A stretch of 64,000 nucleotides of DNA, from NCBI RefSeq assembly GCF_041381155.1, contig NC_091134.1:68056469-68120468 (forward strand), read 5' to 3'. A program made the position numbers and the translations under genes. The notes below the pieces were generated by a model. That model made no database searches, was not told the DNA's origin, and saw only the letters and a program-made list of their open reading frames with translations. Position 1 is the first letter of the stretch; each line of letters starts with the position of its first letter. Origin of the DNA: Argopecten irradians. Its lineage: Eukaryota; Mollusca; Bivalvia; Pectinida; Pectinidae. Shown in pieces: positions 24,373 to 35,713 of this stretch.

Positions 24373-24735
24373 TGATGGATCTTACTGTGTTTATGATATA
24401 AGTGTGTGACTGTGGAGTGTGTCATGTGAGGAAAGGACAGGATAGCTGTGTATTGTCAATGTGCACAGTTTCTAATGATATATCTGAAATGTAAGATGTC
24501 ATGATTTCATTATGAGTTAGTTGAATTAATCTAAGTTTTAGTCGAATGTGAATGATGCTATATGAACATTCATTTGGGTGATTTTATAAAGACGTTTTGA
24601 AGTATAAGTTGCCAAACTGCCATGTTTTGAATGGTAGAACTAATGTTTGCTAGTTTTGTGTACAGTATACGATTATGATATATAGTGTGAATATGCTTAA
24701 TTATAATGAATAAAGGATCTACACGTTTCAGTCAT
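24373..24735 (+). other. TMEM242: TMEM242 3' untranslated region
   Basis: About 340 nt of AT-rich non-coding DNA follow the stop, ending near AATAAA at 24709-24714, the likely polyadenylation signal. Confidence 0.6.
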
Positions 24736-24959
24736 TTTGATTTCAATTTATCTTATGAGATAAAGATAATATTAAATGATAGTATTACAATCTGCCAATC
24801 AGTTTTTAAGAGGTTGATAAGAGGAAAATTTAGCTACATTAGATGCTGCACTTTTACAAGAGCTTATTTGCCATTAGGCATACTGAGGTAGATATTCAGG
24901 TACATTTTGTACATAGCTTGTGAAAAATCATCAAGGGTTTTAAACTAAAGAAATACTTA

Positions 24960-25548
24960 TAGTATTTCCTATTAGGCAAACTCCCCTACCCCATGGGGTC
25001 AGAGCCATGATTTATACTCTGTTTCCCTTACCCAAAGGCTGTTTCTGGTCAAAGTTGGTTGCAATTCATGCAGAACGTTGTGACTAGTAGCAATTTATCA
25101 TCCCCTGCCCCCAAAGATATTTTAGGCAAAATTTAGTTACCCTTCATTTTTAACTTTGGGACAAGTGGTCATTTAAAGCTATTTAACTATTTTCCCTATT
25201 GAGCCCCGTCCCTCTGTGGTTAAAACCCATACATAACTCTACAACTAGAAGCAATTTAGAGGAAAAGTCTCTAGATCTATATCTAACTATTGGATCCTAT
25301 CCCGTCTGTCCCAGGGGATTATAGCGAAAATATAGACAATGTCTGACTCTGCCCCCTACTCCAGATATGTATTTGGCCAGATTTCGTTACTTTTCACACA
25401 TAACATTTTAAGAGTAGCAATTGAATGGAATTACTCCATTTCCCAAAGGATGCTTCTGACCTTTGATTTTTTCAATTAACTTTATAACTGGTAGCAAATT
25501 TAAAGGGAATGTTGATGGACGCACGCAGCACCATGGCATAAGATCACC
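24960..25548. repeat. Diverged mollusc-style interspersed repeat
   Basis: The sequence repeats, with decay, a theme of CCCC(T)GCCCC, GGTCA and AAATTTGGTTACCCTTCA-like phrases at roughly 150-200 bp spacing. It ends with GGACGCACGCAGCACC and GGCATAAGATCACCAG. I recognise the style from bivalve repeats but cannot name a family without a search. Confidence 0.45.
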
Positions 25549-25549
25549 A

Positions 25550-25714
25550 GGGCCCAGTTTCATGAGCATTCCTTAACTTTAAGGAATTCCATAACTAAAA
25601 ATTCTCCACAGGAAATAATTATGGCAGTTAAAGAATGCTCCTTAACTTTAGATGATTTCCTTAACTTCTGTAATGCTTTCCTTAAAGTTGAGGAATGTTC
25701 ATGAAACTGGGCCC
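25550..25714. mobile_element. 165-bp MITE with GGGCCCAGTTTCATGA ends
   Basis: Long imperfect terminal inverted repeats begin GGGCCCAGTTTCATGA and continue through CATTCCT(T/C)AACTTTAAGG at both ends. The whole element can fold into a hairpin. The superfamily is uncertain. Confidence 0.85.
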
Positions 25715-26784
25715 AGCCCTTTGAGCAAGTATGAGGCAACACAAGGAACTTGAAAAAGACATGATAGTTTCACAAGGATAAGTCTCTGACAACAATTCAT
25801 TACCTGATATGGTATGGAGGATTTAGGAAAGAATACTATGCTGTGCTAGAAATGATTAAGATACTTGTAATCCTCACCTACTGAGTAGAAATGGACATGA
25901 TCAGATCAACAGAAAGCGAAGGAACATTAGCTGGTTCAAAAGACGTACCAAATGGAGAGAAGCAGACCGAAACGGCTGCACGACAACCAAATTCCCTGAA
26001 AAAGAAACAAAGTCAAAAGTGAATACCTTTCTGAGAATTACCGCAAATATGTGATTTTAGTTCTTGAAGGTGAAAGATAGGGAAGACGGGCCATTCTAGA
26101 GTAAGTTCAAGACAACCACTTGCAGATAACTCGTATGCAGAAAGGACCAAGCCATTGGGATAGTGTCGGTAAATCCCATGTTTGTTACCAATCGTCAACT
26201 GTGGATGATTTCCTAGAAGTTGTTCAGAAGATACGTGCGGTATCAGGACATTGTGGTACACCGTAATACGTCAACAAGATGTGTCGAAAGTATCTGAAGT
26301 AACTGGAAATATCGCAAGGCCATTCAACGCAAAGGTAGTTATGTTTTAAGGATATACAATATTGAAAGAGAAGGATTCAAATACTATCAACTAATTCAGC
26401 ACCATATTTTGTCATACATGATGTGCTTGCCAGACGAACGACAGTCATGACGGCAATTAATATGTACTTTGATGCATCTATAAACATAGAAGAGAGACAT
26501 TCCAGCGTATCACCTCCCTGCTTATCTGGGTAGTAAAGATCAATATTATGATATTGATATATACAATTTGGGGTGCTCAGTCACCAACAATAATTTGTTC
26601 TGACTTGTTCTATATAACTGAGATGCGGTATCCTTTTGAACACATTGGAATTGTCAGAGGTTTATCAATGCAAATCCTTTATTGATGACAGATAGGTCAC
26701 TTAAACCTCTCAAAAATTGTCTTATTTCTTTTCTTTCTTTCTCGGCTTACCTAGTCAGTGTGTATGGTAATGTTCATCCTCGAT
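25715..26784. other. Intergenic, one unassigned minus-strand open frame
   Basis: An open frame on the minus strand at 26261-26013 contains GIYRHYPNGLVLSAYELSAS and GCLELTLEWPVFPIF, which look protein-like. The preceding minus-strand DNA also reads partly open. I do not recognise the protein and saw no splice context or start that would make it a gene, so it may be a relic. The rest has no recognised content. Confidence 0.3.
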
Positions 26785-27073
26785 ATTCCAGGGGTTCATC
26801 ACTTACGATTCTACACCCCTGGACTATCTCATAGTGAAACTGGAGGCAACACGAATAGAACAGGTAACTTAGTCATTTGATGTACATCAAAAGAGCCGTA
26901 TAACGGTGCCTTGGTTGACTCTGTGCCTTTGATGTTTAGGCGTCGCTCTCTCTGTAGTCTTCAAAATGAAATATTTGCTAGCCTGTGATTGGTCAAATGT
27001 TTTCCCGCTGAGCTGCCTTCAATTTCACTATGAGATAGTCCAGGGGTGTAGAGATCGTAAAGTGATCTGGAAT
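26785..27073. mobile_element. 289-bp MITE with about 60-bp terminal inverted repeats
   Basis: Left arm ATTCCAGGGGTTCATCACTT, then ACGATTCTACACCCCTGG and ACTATCTCATAGTGAAA. The right arm is the complement of nearly the same sequence. The centre (about 26850-26990) is unique. Its long inverted repeats and lack of coding sequence fit a non-autonomous DNA transposon. Confidence 0.85.
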
Positions 27074-27130
27074 AATGTTTAGTATAGGTGTCTTAATCGA
27101 GTACCAAAACGCTTTAATCGCCTTAGTTTT

Positions 27131-28470
27131 TTAGGTCATCTGACCCGAAGGGTCAGGATGACCTATAGTCGTCATGTTTCGTCCGTCGTCGTCCGCCGTC
27201 CGCCGTGCGCCGTGCGCCGTGCGGCCCGTCCGCCGTGCGCCGTGCGTTAACTTTTCACATTTTGAACTTCTTCTCAAGTCTACCAGTGCGTTTTTGGCTG
27301 AAAACTTGCATGAAATGATCCTGCCATGGCCTGACAAAGTGTGTTGTTTATTTTTCGGGTCGATCCGAAATTCAAAATGGCCGCCACAGCCGCCATCTTG
27401 AAAAACACATTTTGAACTTCTTCTCAAGTTCTATCGGTGCAATTAGGCTGAAACTTGCATGAAATGATCCTGACATGGTCCCGACAAAGTGTTTGTTATT
27501 TTTTCGGGTCGATCCGAAATCCAAGATGGCCGCCAAAGCCGCCATCTTGAAAGCACATTTTGAACTTCTTCTCAAGTTCTACCGGTGCGATTTGGCTGAA
27601 ACTGGCATGAAATGATCCTGATATGGTCCCGACTAAGTGTTTGTTATTTTTCGGGTCGATCCGTAATTCAAGATGGCCGCCACAGCCGCCATCTTGAAAA
27701 TACATTTTGAACTTCTTCTCAAGTTCTACCAGTGCGTTTTGGCTGAAACTTGCATGAAATGATCCTGACATGGTCCCGACTAAGTGTTGTTTATTTTTCG
27801 GGTCGATCCGAAATTCAAAATGGCCGCCAAAACCGCCATCTTGAAAACACATTTTGAACTTCTTCTCAAGTTCTACCGGTGCGATTAGGCTGAAAACTTG
27901 CATGAAATGATCCTGACATGGTCCCGACAAAGTGTTGTTATTTTTCGGGTCGAGTCGATCCGAAATTCAAGATGGCCGCCACAGCCGCCATCTTGAAAAC
28001 ACATTTGGAACTTCTTCTCAAGTTCTACCGGTGCGATTTGGCTGAAACTGGCATGAAATGATCCTGATATGGCCCGACAAAGTGTTCTTATTTTTCGGGT
28101 CGATCCGTAATCCAAGATAGCCGCCAAAGCCGTCATCTTGAAAATACATTTTGAACTTCTCAAGTTCTACCAGTGCGATTTGGCTGAAACTTGCATGAAA
28201 TGATCCTGACATGGTCCTGACAAAGTGTTGTTATTTTTCGGGTCAATCGGAAAACCAAGATGGCCGCCACAGCCGCCATCTTTAAAACACATTTTGAACT
28301 TCTTCTCAAGTTGTGCGATTTGGCTGAAACTTGCATGAAATGATCCTGACATGGTCCCGACAAAGTGTTGTTACATCTCTGGTTGATCCCAAATCGAAGA
28401 TGGCTACCATGACACTATATCTAATTAACTTCCTACATGTTAAGGCCCTTTGGCCTCTTGTTTGAAAGAA
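27131..28470 (+). repeat. Interspersed element containing an 8-copy 147-bp array
   Basis: It opens with a hairpin, GGTCATCTGACCCGAAGGGT and complement, then a run of CGTCCGTCGTC-type words. About eight copies of a 142-150-bp unit follow (TTTTGAACTTCTTCTCAAGT, TTGGCTGAAACTTGCATGAA, ATGATCCTGACATGGTCC). The element ends AAGGCCCTTTGGCCTCTTGT. Each unit holds CAAGATGGCCGCC facing GCCGCCATCTTG, a paired YY1-like motif. The many minus-strand frames here are products of the tandem repeat and are not genes. Confidence 0.88.
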
Positions 28471-28539
28471 AATTTGTTGAAAGAAATTGAAAATGAGTAC
28501 CAAAACGCTTTATCGCCTTAGTTTTTATGAAGGTGTTAG

Positions 28540-28880
28540 TTTGAGGCAAAATGTCCTAACCTAAATTCTGGTCATTTTCAGGTCAATTTGAGGTCAATAT
28601 AGGTCAATTTCTGGTCAATTTAATCTTGACTTGAAATTCAGGTTAAAATATCACCTGAAATTGACCTAAGAAAATTTAGGTCATTTTCAGGTTAAATCTC
28701 TAAACTGAAATTGACCAGGATTTGACTTCAGTGAATTTCATGTGGAATTCAGGTCATTTAATGGTTTAATTGTTTTTAGTTTTTTAATCTGAAATTGAAT
28801 ATTCTGCTCGTTTCATGTCAATTTCAAGTCAGAATTTTAATAAAAAAATAATGTGAAATTCTGGTCAATTTCAAGTTAGG
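28540..28880. repeat. Patch of short degenerate palindromes (GAAATTCAGGTCAATTT theme)
   Basis: Variants of AATTTCAGGTCAATTT and its complement AAATTGACCTGAAATT alternate in both directions over some 340 bp, so the strand can fold on itself in many registers. No coding or terminal repeat structure was found. Confidence 0.7.
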
Positions 28881-29569
28881 AAAATTAGCCCGTTTATATA
28901 AAAATGTTGCGTGGCGCTTATGAAATTCGTATACTATGCCTGTTTTATTCATTTGATTTATGATCAGTATCAGCGTTCTAATAATTACTTTATGACATTT
29001 CAGATAAGTTTGTTTTCTACTTTATTAAGTAACGAGGTGTCAGTAGAGCCATTGGCTAGCTTCACTTGTTTTCGTCATAGAAATGATAAGTTATTTGGAA
29101 TGTGGCTCTCAAACTTCTAACCTCACATTAATGATAGGAGTGGGGTGGGGATAGACCTTTGATGGAGTTTTCAATAATAATTTAATTCGTTACATAGCAT
29201 TCCAACATGGGGATTTCCATAGCATGTCCAGTCCTGAGGTGACATCATCTCTAAGTGACAACAAACAGACCTTTCTCTCTACCACATGGATCAATTTATC
29301 ACATCTTAGGTGATTTTACCTGTCAATGTTGTCTATGTTATCCTATTTAACACGTGATAGGGTTAGGGTTGGAATGTGACCTATCTGTCTTATCTGTGTA
29401 AGAGTAGATATATCTTGCTTGAAAACATAACTATTTTTATTGATTTGTTTCTATGTTTGCGATCAAATTACATCTTTTCCTCACTCCCAGGGGTTTATGA
29501 TATGTGATAATACACTTAGTTGTTGTCTGGGCATCAAACACCGACTACCCAGGGGTAAGCCTCGAAGAT
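28881..29569. other. Intergenic region upstream of receptor unit A
   Basis: No gene or repeat family recognised. A short TAGGGTTAGGGTT stretch at about 29357-29370 resembles two telomeric repeats but is too short to mean anything. Confidence 0.5.
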
Positions 29570-29619
29570 AGTTCACCGAACGAACAAAAGCACATAACAA
29601 ACATCTCGGTTATGACGGG

Positions 29620-29671
29620 TATATAAAATGTCTGTGAGACCGTGAATCGAAGGAGCAGAATTTTGTGACAG
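29620..29671 (+). promoter_or_regulatory. TATA box and 5' noncoding exon of receptor unit A
   Basis: TATATAAAA at 29620-29628 would place a transcription start near 29650. A strong donor CAG|GTAAGC follows at 29671/29672, so the first exon is probably only about 20-50 nt. This mirrors the short noncoding first exons of units B and C. Confidence 0.55.
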
Positions 29672-31709
29672 GTAAGCGGTAGTATACTTGAAGTAATTAC
29701 CAGTTTAATGAATTGTATCTGTCATAATATGTATTAATGTTATTTTTTAACATAATTTAGGCAACATTTTATCCTATAATGTAATTGGTAGTAACAAACT
29801 TTATAACTTTGACAATGTAGGGGAAAAACGTTATAGGGAGATTACTCACGTTATCGTAGTGATATTTTGTTTTTGTAAAAACTCGGAAGCAACCCGTTAT
29901 GTATAACTCCATCGTTAAATTGTTTTGTTGTAACGCGAAACTCATGCGTATAACTCTACATTAAACTGTCGTGCTGCGACGCCTAAGCAACGCCTAACTG
30001 CGTTTTAAAAATGAGAGACGTACAGTATACATATAGACTATATTTTGATGCGTGGTGCAGAAATAAAAGGAAAAAATGTTTACAAGATGAAATATAACCG
30101 TTATTCAACAAGAAACAAGGAATATTCTATTTATCACATGTAAGTCTCTATTCTAGGCCTAAACTAGGCCAACTGATGCCAGCACATGTATTACAATCAG
30201 CTGCGATTGTGCCGCTTATTTCACACATGGAGTACAAATTTAGGGGAAAATAACATAATCTACCGTATTGCAGCACATTTATGCCCCAACAATTAAAAAT
30301 GATTTTTTTTCCATTTTTTCCATTTTTTGCATATAACAAATTTATAGATACATGGGACATCAACATACATTTGAAAGGACATATACATTACATTTCTATC
30401 ACAAAAAACCCAAGAGAAACAAAACATAACATGCTGAGTAAGTACATGGGAAAAAACTGTTTGATATATTTTGGTTAAGATGAATTTGCGAATTACTATA
30501 TTTGATAAACAGCTAATAGTAATAATAATATTGGTAAGGGAAGATAACCCAGATTCACTTTACTCAACAGCCATAAAGACAGGGAAAAACAAACAGAAGA
30601 AAAAATCATGCATACTACACAAATGAATAGGAGCTAATAGGTATAAGTATATATGTAGACAACATATTGATTTGCAAAGCTAAATATATCTAATAAACTG
30701 AAATTGGTTTTTTTTTTTCATATTAAATCGATATATCAAATATCTTTTAATATCATTGAAAGTAAGCTTATTACATTTTCTGGAAGAAACATAGATAAGG
30801 TATTTTGTATGAAGTATTAAAAAAATTAGAGGAAAAAAATGATAATTGTTGTTTTTCCCGAATAGGGTTGACATAATATCTAGTTCTACATTTTATCGAT
30901 TGTATTTTCAATCCATCTAATTAGGTGTTGCCAAAGAATTTTAGTTTCATTACATTCCCAAAATAAATGTACGATGCTTTCAGTTTCTATTTTACATAAA
31001 TTACATTTGTTACAATTCCAAAACTACAATGTTTTTTAAGTACATATTTAGGGGAAGAATTCTGTGTTGCAGCCTATATTGGAACCATTGTCTTGTGTTA
31101 TTTTGAAGATATTTGTGTATATTTGTTTTCGGTTTTCTATTTGAATATTGGGATTTAAAAGCCATTTCAATTCGATAGTGTTTATATTTTGTGTGAAATG
31201 AAAAAATAATAGGAAAGATGCTATTAATATTATATTTTTGGTTTGATATTTAAAAAGGTATTCCCGCCAAAACGACATTTTGACTATAAATGCTGTGATT
31301 TGATTAGTCAATAAATTGAGTGCAAATATCAAAAGTGATATTTTCACTTGGGTGAAAAATACACCATATATTTATCATGATCTTTTACCCAGAAAAAAAT
31401 GTAATAATGTGAAATAAGTAATCAAAAACAAAATTAAAATTAAAATGCTAGAATTTTTTACCTGTCATATTTCATTTCAAAGCTGTATCTTTTGAATTAT
31501 TTCTAATTGAAAACACCAATGTTTCATGAAATACTATCTGATACATGTACTTCCGATGATGATTTTTTCTTTGCTTTACCATATAAATAACATGCATTTC
31601 GCATTAGATACAACCCGTTACAGGGTTTCGTAAAAACAAAAAAATGAACAAAAAATAAACCAAACTAGCTGACTTACCATGCTAACAATTTGTTATATAT
31701 TGATTGTAG
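29672..31709. other. Unit A intron 1
   Basis: AT-rich intron. The only recognised content is the minus-strand LINE remnant at 30680-31350. Confidence 0.55.
30680..31350 (-). mobile_element. LINE 3'-end remnant (L1/Tx1-like), minus strand
   Basis: Read on the minus strand it gives ELKWLLNPNIQIENRKQIYT and CNTEFFPKYVLKKH. A cysteine/histidine motif, CNLCKIETESIVHLFWECNE, and then TKILWQHLIRW follow. Further on comes TKYLIYVSSRKCNKLTFNDI. This CxxC..HLFWxC..W block is typical of the C terminus of L1-like reverse-transcriptase proteins. The reverse-transcriptase core is absent and the frame is broken, so it is a dead 5'-truncated copy. Confidence 0.7.
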
Positions 31710-34570
31710 CTAGGACTATTATCGACGGCAGTAGCCATGAGACATTCCATATGGATGATCCTATGGATAGTACAAATACTCACTAACACCGCAGTTACTA
31801 CAACTCTTACAACCATACCCACCACAACAACCCCCACTACAACTACACCGACTACAACTACAACTGTTACAACCATGACAACTACAACTCCTACAACCAA
31901 CCCGACCACAACTCCTACAATCACACCCTCTACAACTCCTACAACCTCACCCACTACAACTCCTACAACCACACCTTCTACAACTCCTACAACCACACCC
32001 TCTACAACTCCTACAACCTCACCCACTACAACTCCTACAACCACACCCTCTACAACTCCTACAACCACACCCTCTACAACTCCTACAACCACACCCTCTA
32101 CAACTCCTACAACCACACCCTATACAACTCCTACAGCCTCACCCAATACAACTCCTACAACCTCACCCTCTACAACTCCTACAACCTCACCCAATACAAC
32201 TCCTACAACCTCACCCAATACAACTCCTACAACCTCACCCAATACAACTCCTACAACCTCACCCTCTACAACTCCTACAACCACACCCTCTACAACTCCT
32301 ACAACCACACCCTCTACAACTCCTACAACTAAACCCTCTACAACTCCTACAAGCACACCCTCTACAACTCCTACAACCACACCCACTACATCTCCTACAG
32401 GAACATTCACCACATCTCATACAACCACGCCCTCTACAACTCCTACAACCGAACCCTCTACAACTCATACAACCTCACCCACTACAACTCATACAACCCC
32501 ACCCTCTACAACTCCTACAACCACACCCTCTACAACTCCTACAACCACACCCTCAACAACTCCTACAACCACACCCTCTACATCTTCTACAACCACACCC
32601 TCTACAACTCCTGCAACATCACCCTCTACAACTCCTACAATATCACCCTCTACAACTCATACAACCACAATCACTACAACCACACCCACTACAACCATAC
32701 CCACTACAAACACACCCACTACAACTACAACTCCTACAACCACACCTACTACAACGACACCCACTACAACCACACCCACTACAACCACATCCACTACAAC
32801 TACACCCACTACAACTACAACTCCTACAACTATACCCACAACAACCACACCCACTACAACTACAACTCCTACAACCACACCCACTACAGCCATACCCACT
32901 ACAACCACACCCACTACAACCACACCCACTACAACCCCACCCACTACAACCACACCCACTACAACTACAACTCCTACAACCACACCCACTACAACCACAC
33001 CCACTACAACTACACCCACTACAACTACAACTCCTACAACCACACCCACTACAACCACACCCACTACAACCACACCCACTACAACCACACCCACTACACC
33101 ACCCACATACCACACCACTACAACTACACCCACTACAACCACACCCACTACAACTACAACTCCTACAACCACACCCACTACAACCACACCCACTACACTA
33201 CACCCACTACAACACCCACTACAACTACAACTCCTACAACCATACCACTACAACCACACCCACTACAACCACACCCACTATAACTACAACTCCTACAACC
33301 ACACCCACTACAACAACATCCACTACAACTACACCAACTACAACTACCACTCTACAACCATACCCACTACACACAACTACAACTACCAACAACCACACCC
33401 ACTACAACTACACCCTACAACCACACCCACTACAACCACACCACTAAACACACACAACTCCTCACACACCACTACAACTCCTACAACCACATCCCACACA
33501 CTACAACCACACCCACTACAACCACACCCACTACAACTACAATCTACAACCAACCCTCACCTACAACCCACCACCAACCACTACAACCCATACAAACACC
33601 CACTAACACAACTACACACAACTCCTACAACCACACCCACTAACCACACTCAACTACAACTACACTCACTACATACCCACTACAACCACACCCACTACAA
33701 CCACACTACAACCACTACAACACCCACTACAACACACCCACTACAACTACACCCACTACAACTACCCACTACAACACAACCCACTACAACACCCACTACA
33801 ACCACACCCACTACAACCACACCCACTACAACTACACCCACTACAACTACAACCACTACAACCACCCTACAACCACACCCACTACAACCACACCACTACC
33901 AACTACACCAACTACAACTACCCACTACAACCATACCCACTACAACTACAACTCCTACAACCATACCCACTACAACACACCCACTACAACCACATCCACC
34001 ACTCTACAACCACACCCACTAAACCACACTCACTACAACACTACACCACCACACCCACTACAACTACAACTCCTACAACCATACCCACTACAACCACACC
34101 CACTACAACCACACCCACTACAACTACAACTCCTACAACCATACCCACTACAACCATACCCACTACAACCACACCCACTACAACCACACCCACTACAACT
34201 GCAACTCCTACAACCATACCCACTACAACCACACCCACTACAACCACACCCACTACAACTACAACTCCTACAACCATACCCACTACAACCATACCCACTA
34301 CAACCACACCCACTACAACCACACCCACTACAACCACACCCACTACAACCACACCCACTACAACTGCAACTCCTACAACCATACCCACTACAACCACACC
34401 CACTACAACCACACCCACTACAACTGCAACTCCTACAACTATACCCACTACAACCATACCCACTACAACCATACCCACTACAACCACACCCACTACAACT
34501 ATACCCACTACAACCACACCCACTACAACCATGTCCAGTACAATAACAGCATCGTGGAGCACAGCCCGAG
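31710..34570 (+). CDS. Receptor unit A: signal peptide and Thr/Pro mucin exon
   Basis: The acceptor is TGATTGTAG (ends 31709) and the ATG is at 31737. A signal peptide, [20 protein letters not shown], is followed by Thr/Pro/Ser repeats. First come 24-bp units (TPTTTPST, about 31900-32650), then 15-bp and mixed units (TTTTP with TTTTTPTT spacers) to about 34540. The exon ends [14 protein letters not shown] plus one base at donor CGAG|GTACGT (34570), phase 1. The frame is clean from the ATG to about 33188, and between 33190 and 34030 many small indels scramble it. No transmembrane or Ig exon is seen before unit B starts, so the exon is either a free secreted mucin, a truncated duplicate, or an alternative stalk spliced to the Ig exon at 39651, with which it is in phase. 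Confidence 0.75.
31785..34540 (+). repeat. Coding Thr/Pro minisatellite (24-bp and 15-bp units)
   Basis: The left third is built of ACTCCTACAACCACACCC followed by TCTACA (24 bp). The right part is built of ACTACAACCACACCC (15 bp) interrupted by ACTACAACTACAACTCC. The antisense strand is also open (Val/Gly or Cys/Ser/Gly repeats), purely because of composition. Confidence 0.93.
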
Positions 34571-35640
34571 GTACGTATAAGGTAATGGTTGTGTGTATCC
34601 ACTTTCAAGACAATTCAATGATAATTTTCAGTCTACAATGTACTTATTTTTCAGAAGTGCTTCAATTTATATGATATGCATTGATGTAAGTCAAAATATT
34701 TTAAGTGCAGTTAAGGTATTCAGAATTCAAGGGTTTTATTGATATTGTAATTACAATGCATAGATAAAAGATATTTTTTCAAACCTCCCCTAACCCCCGA
34801 CCCCATCCTTTTACTCTCCCTTTTTATTGGGGGATCAGACAGTATCTACATTACGGTATTGATGAGGACGGGAAACAGGTAAGTGATTACTTTACGGAAC
34901 ACTTATCTGTGTACGACCAAAAAGCCAACAGCAAATGAATGGTACATGAGATGATTCCGATAGACCAGCAGAATGAGCGTTCAGTTTGGAGAAAAGTGAC
35001 ATCTGTCGCCGCTCGCGAGATCCCTAAAATCAAGGATTATATCAGAACTGGATACCCGGTAAATTGTCAACCTGTTATATACATTGTGCTTTTCTTGATA
35101 AATCATTTCCTCAACAAAGTCGATTTATATCATAACTATGGTTAAAGCGATTTTTTTCACAGAATTCCTTTCTCCAAATAAAATAATGACATATAGCTGT
35201 CTGCAAATGAATATCTATGAAGTATTGATTACATTTTACTACAACCTGACGTTTTAAACATTTCAGTTGTTTCAACCTAAACATGCGTTACATAATACAA
35301 ATACGTGTAAATCTGGATCATGATAAAAACATTGATTTTTCATTGAATTTATCAGCACTGAGGGTAGACAAATACATTTCTCTTGGTATGCGTTATCTTT
35401 GATTTATATCGAGTTTGTATTGCAATATTTGAATCAAGCTTACATTAAACAATATAGGACTTTGGGCCTATAAAATGTTTACAATAAATATTAGACTATG
35501 TAATATATTTCATGTTAACATGTTTATTTGACGCTCTTGTTTTTATAGATAACCGATTTTGTTTAGGTATTGATTTAAGGCCAGTTGTAACAGGTAGGGT
35601 ACGATCTTGCCCCCGATAAAACTGATAGACAAAGAAATTT
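34571..35640. other. Interval between unit A mucin exon and unit B first exon; contains a coding-like relic
   Basis: At about 34831-35042 the plus strand reads RQYLHYGIDEDGKQVSDYFT, then IDQQNERSVWRKVTSVAARE and IPKIKDYIRTGYP. This is protein-like but not intact and not recognised, and GTAAGT occurs within it at 34879. The rest is AT-rich with nothing recognised. Confidence 0.4.
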
Positions 35641-35713
35641 CTTGCTGATCTGCCGGTTGATCTTACAGGTACTGGCGGAGGAAAGTTATTTTAGATCACA
35701 ACAGGATTTACAG
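35641..35713 (+). promoter_or_regulatory. Unit B 5' noncoding exon
   Basis: The exon ends GGATTTACAG at donor GTAAGC (35714). It aligns by eye with the unit C first exon: CTTACAGGTACTGGCGG here against CTTAGAGCTACTGTCGGG there, and TTATTTTAGA against TTATTTAGA. A GATAAAA lies at about 35619. The transcription start is not fixed. Confidence 0.6.

Noticed and set aside
25900-25985. Fragment of a Penelope-like or other retroelement suggested by RKRRNISWF
   Set aside because: The similarity is nine residues long and unsupported by the flanks.
26013-26261. Minus-strand gene with YRHYPNGLVLSAYELSAS
   Set aside because: Protein-like but not recognised, with no convincing start, neighbours or splice sites. 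Kept only as a note.
27131-28503. Several overlapping minus-strand frames of 60-144 residues
   Set aside because: They follow the 147-bp tandem unit and its ATGG-rich motif, not codon bias. No start or splice context.
29357-29370. Interstitial telomere sequence (TAGGGTTAGGGTT)
   Set aside because: Only about two units, expected by chance in 64 kb.
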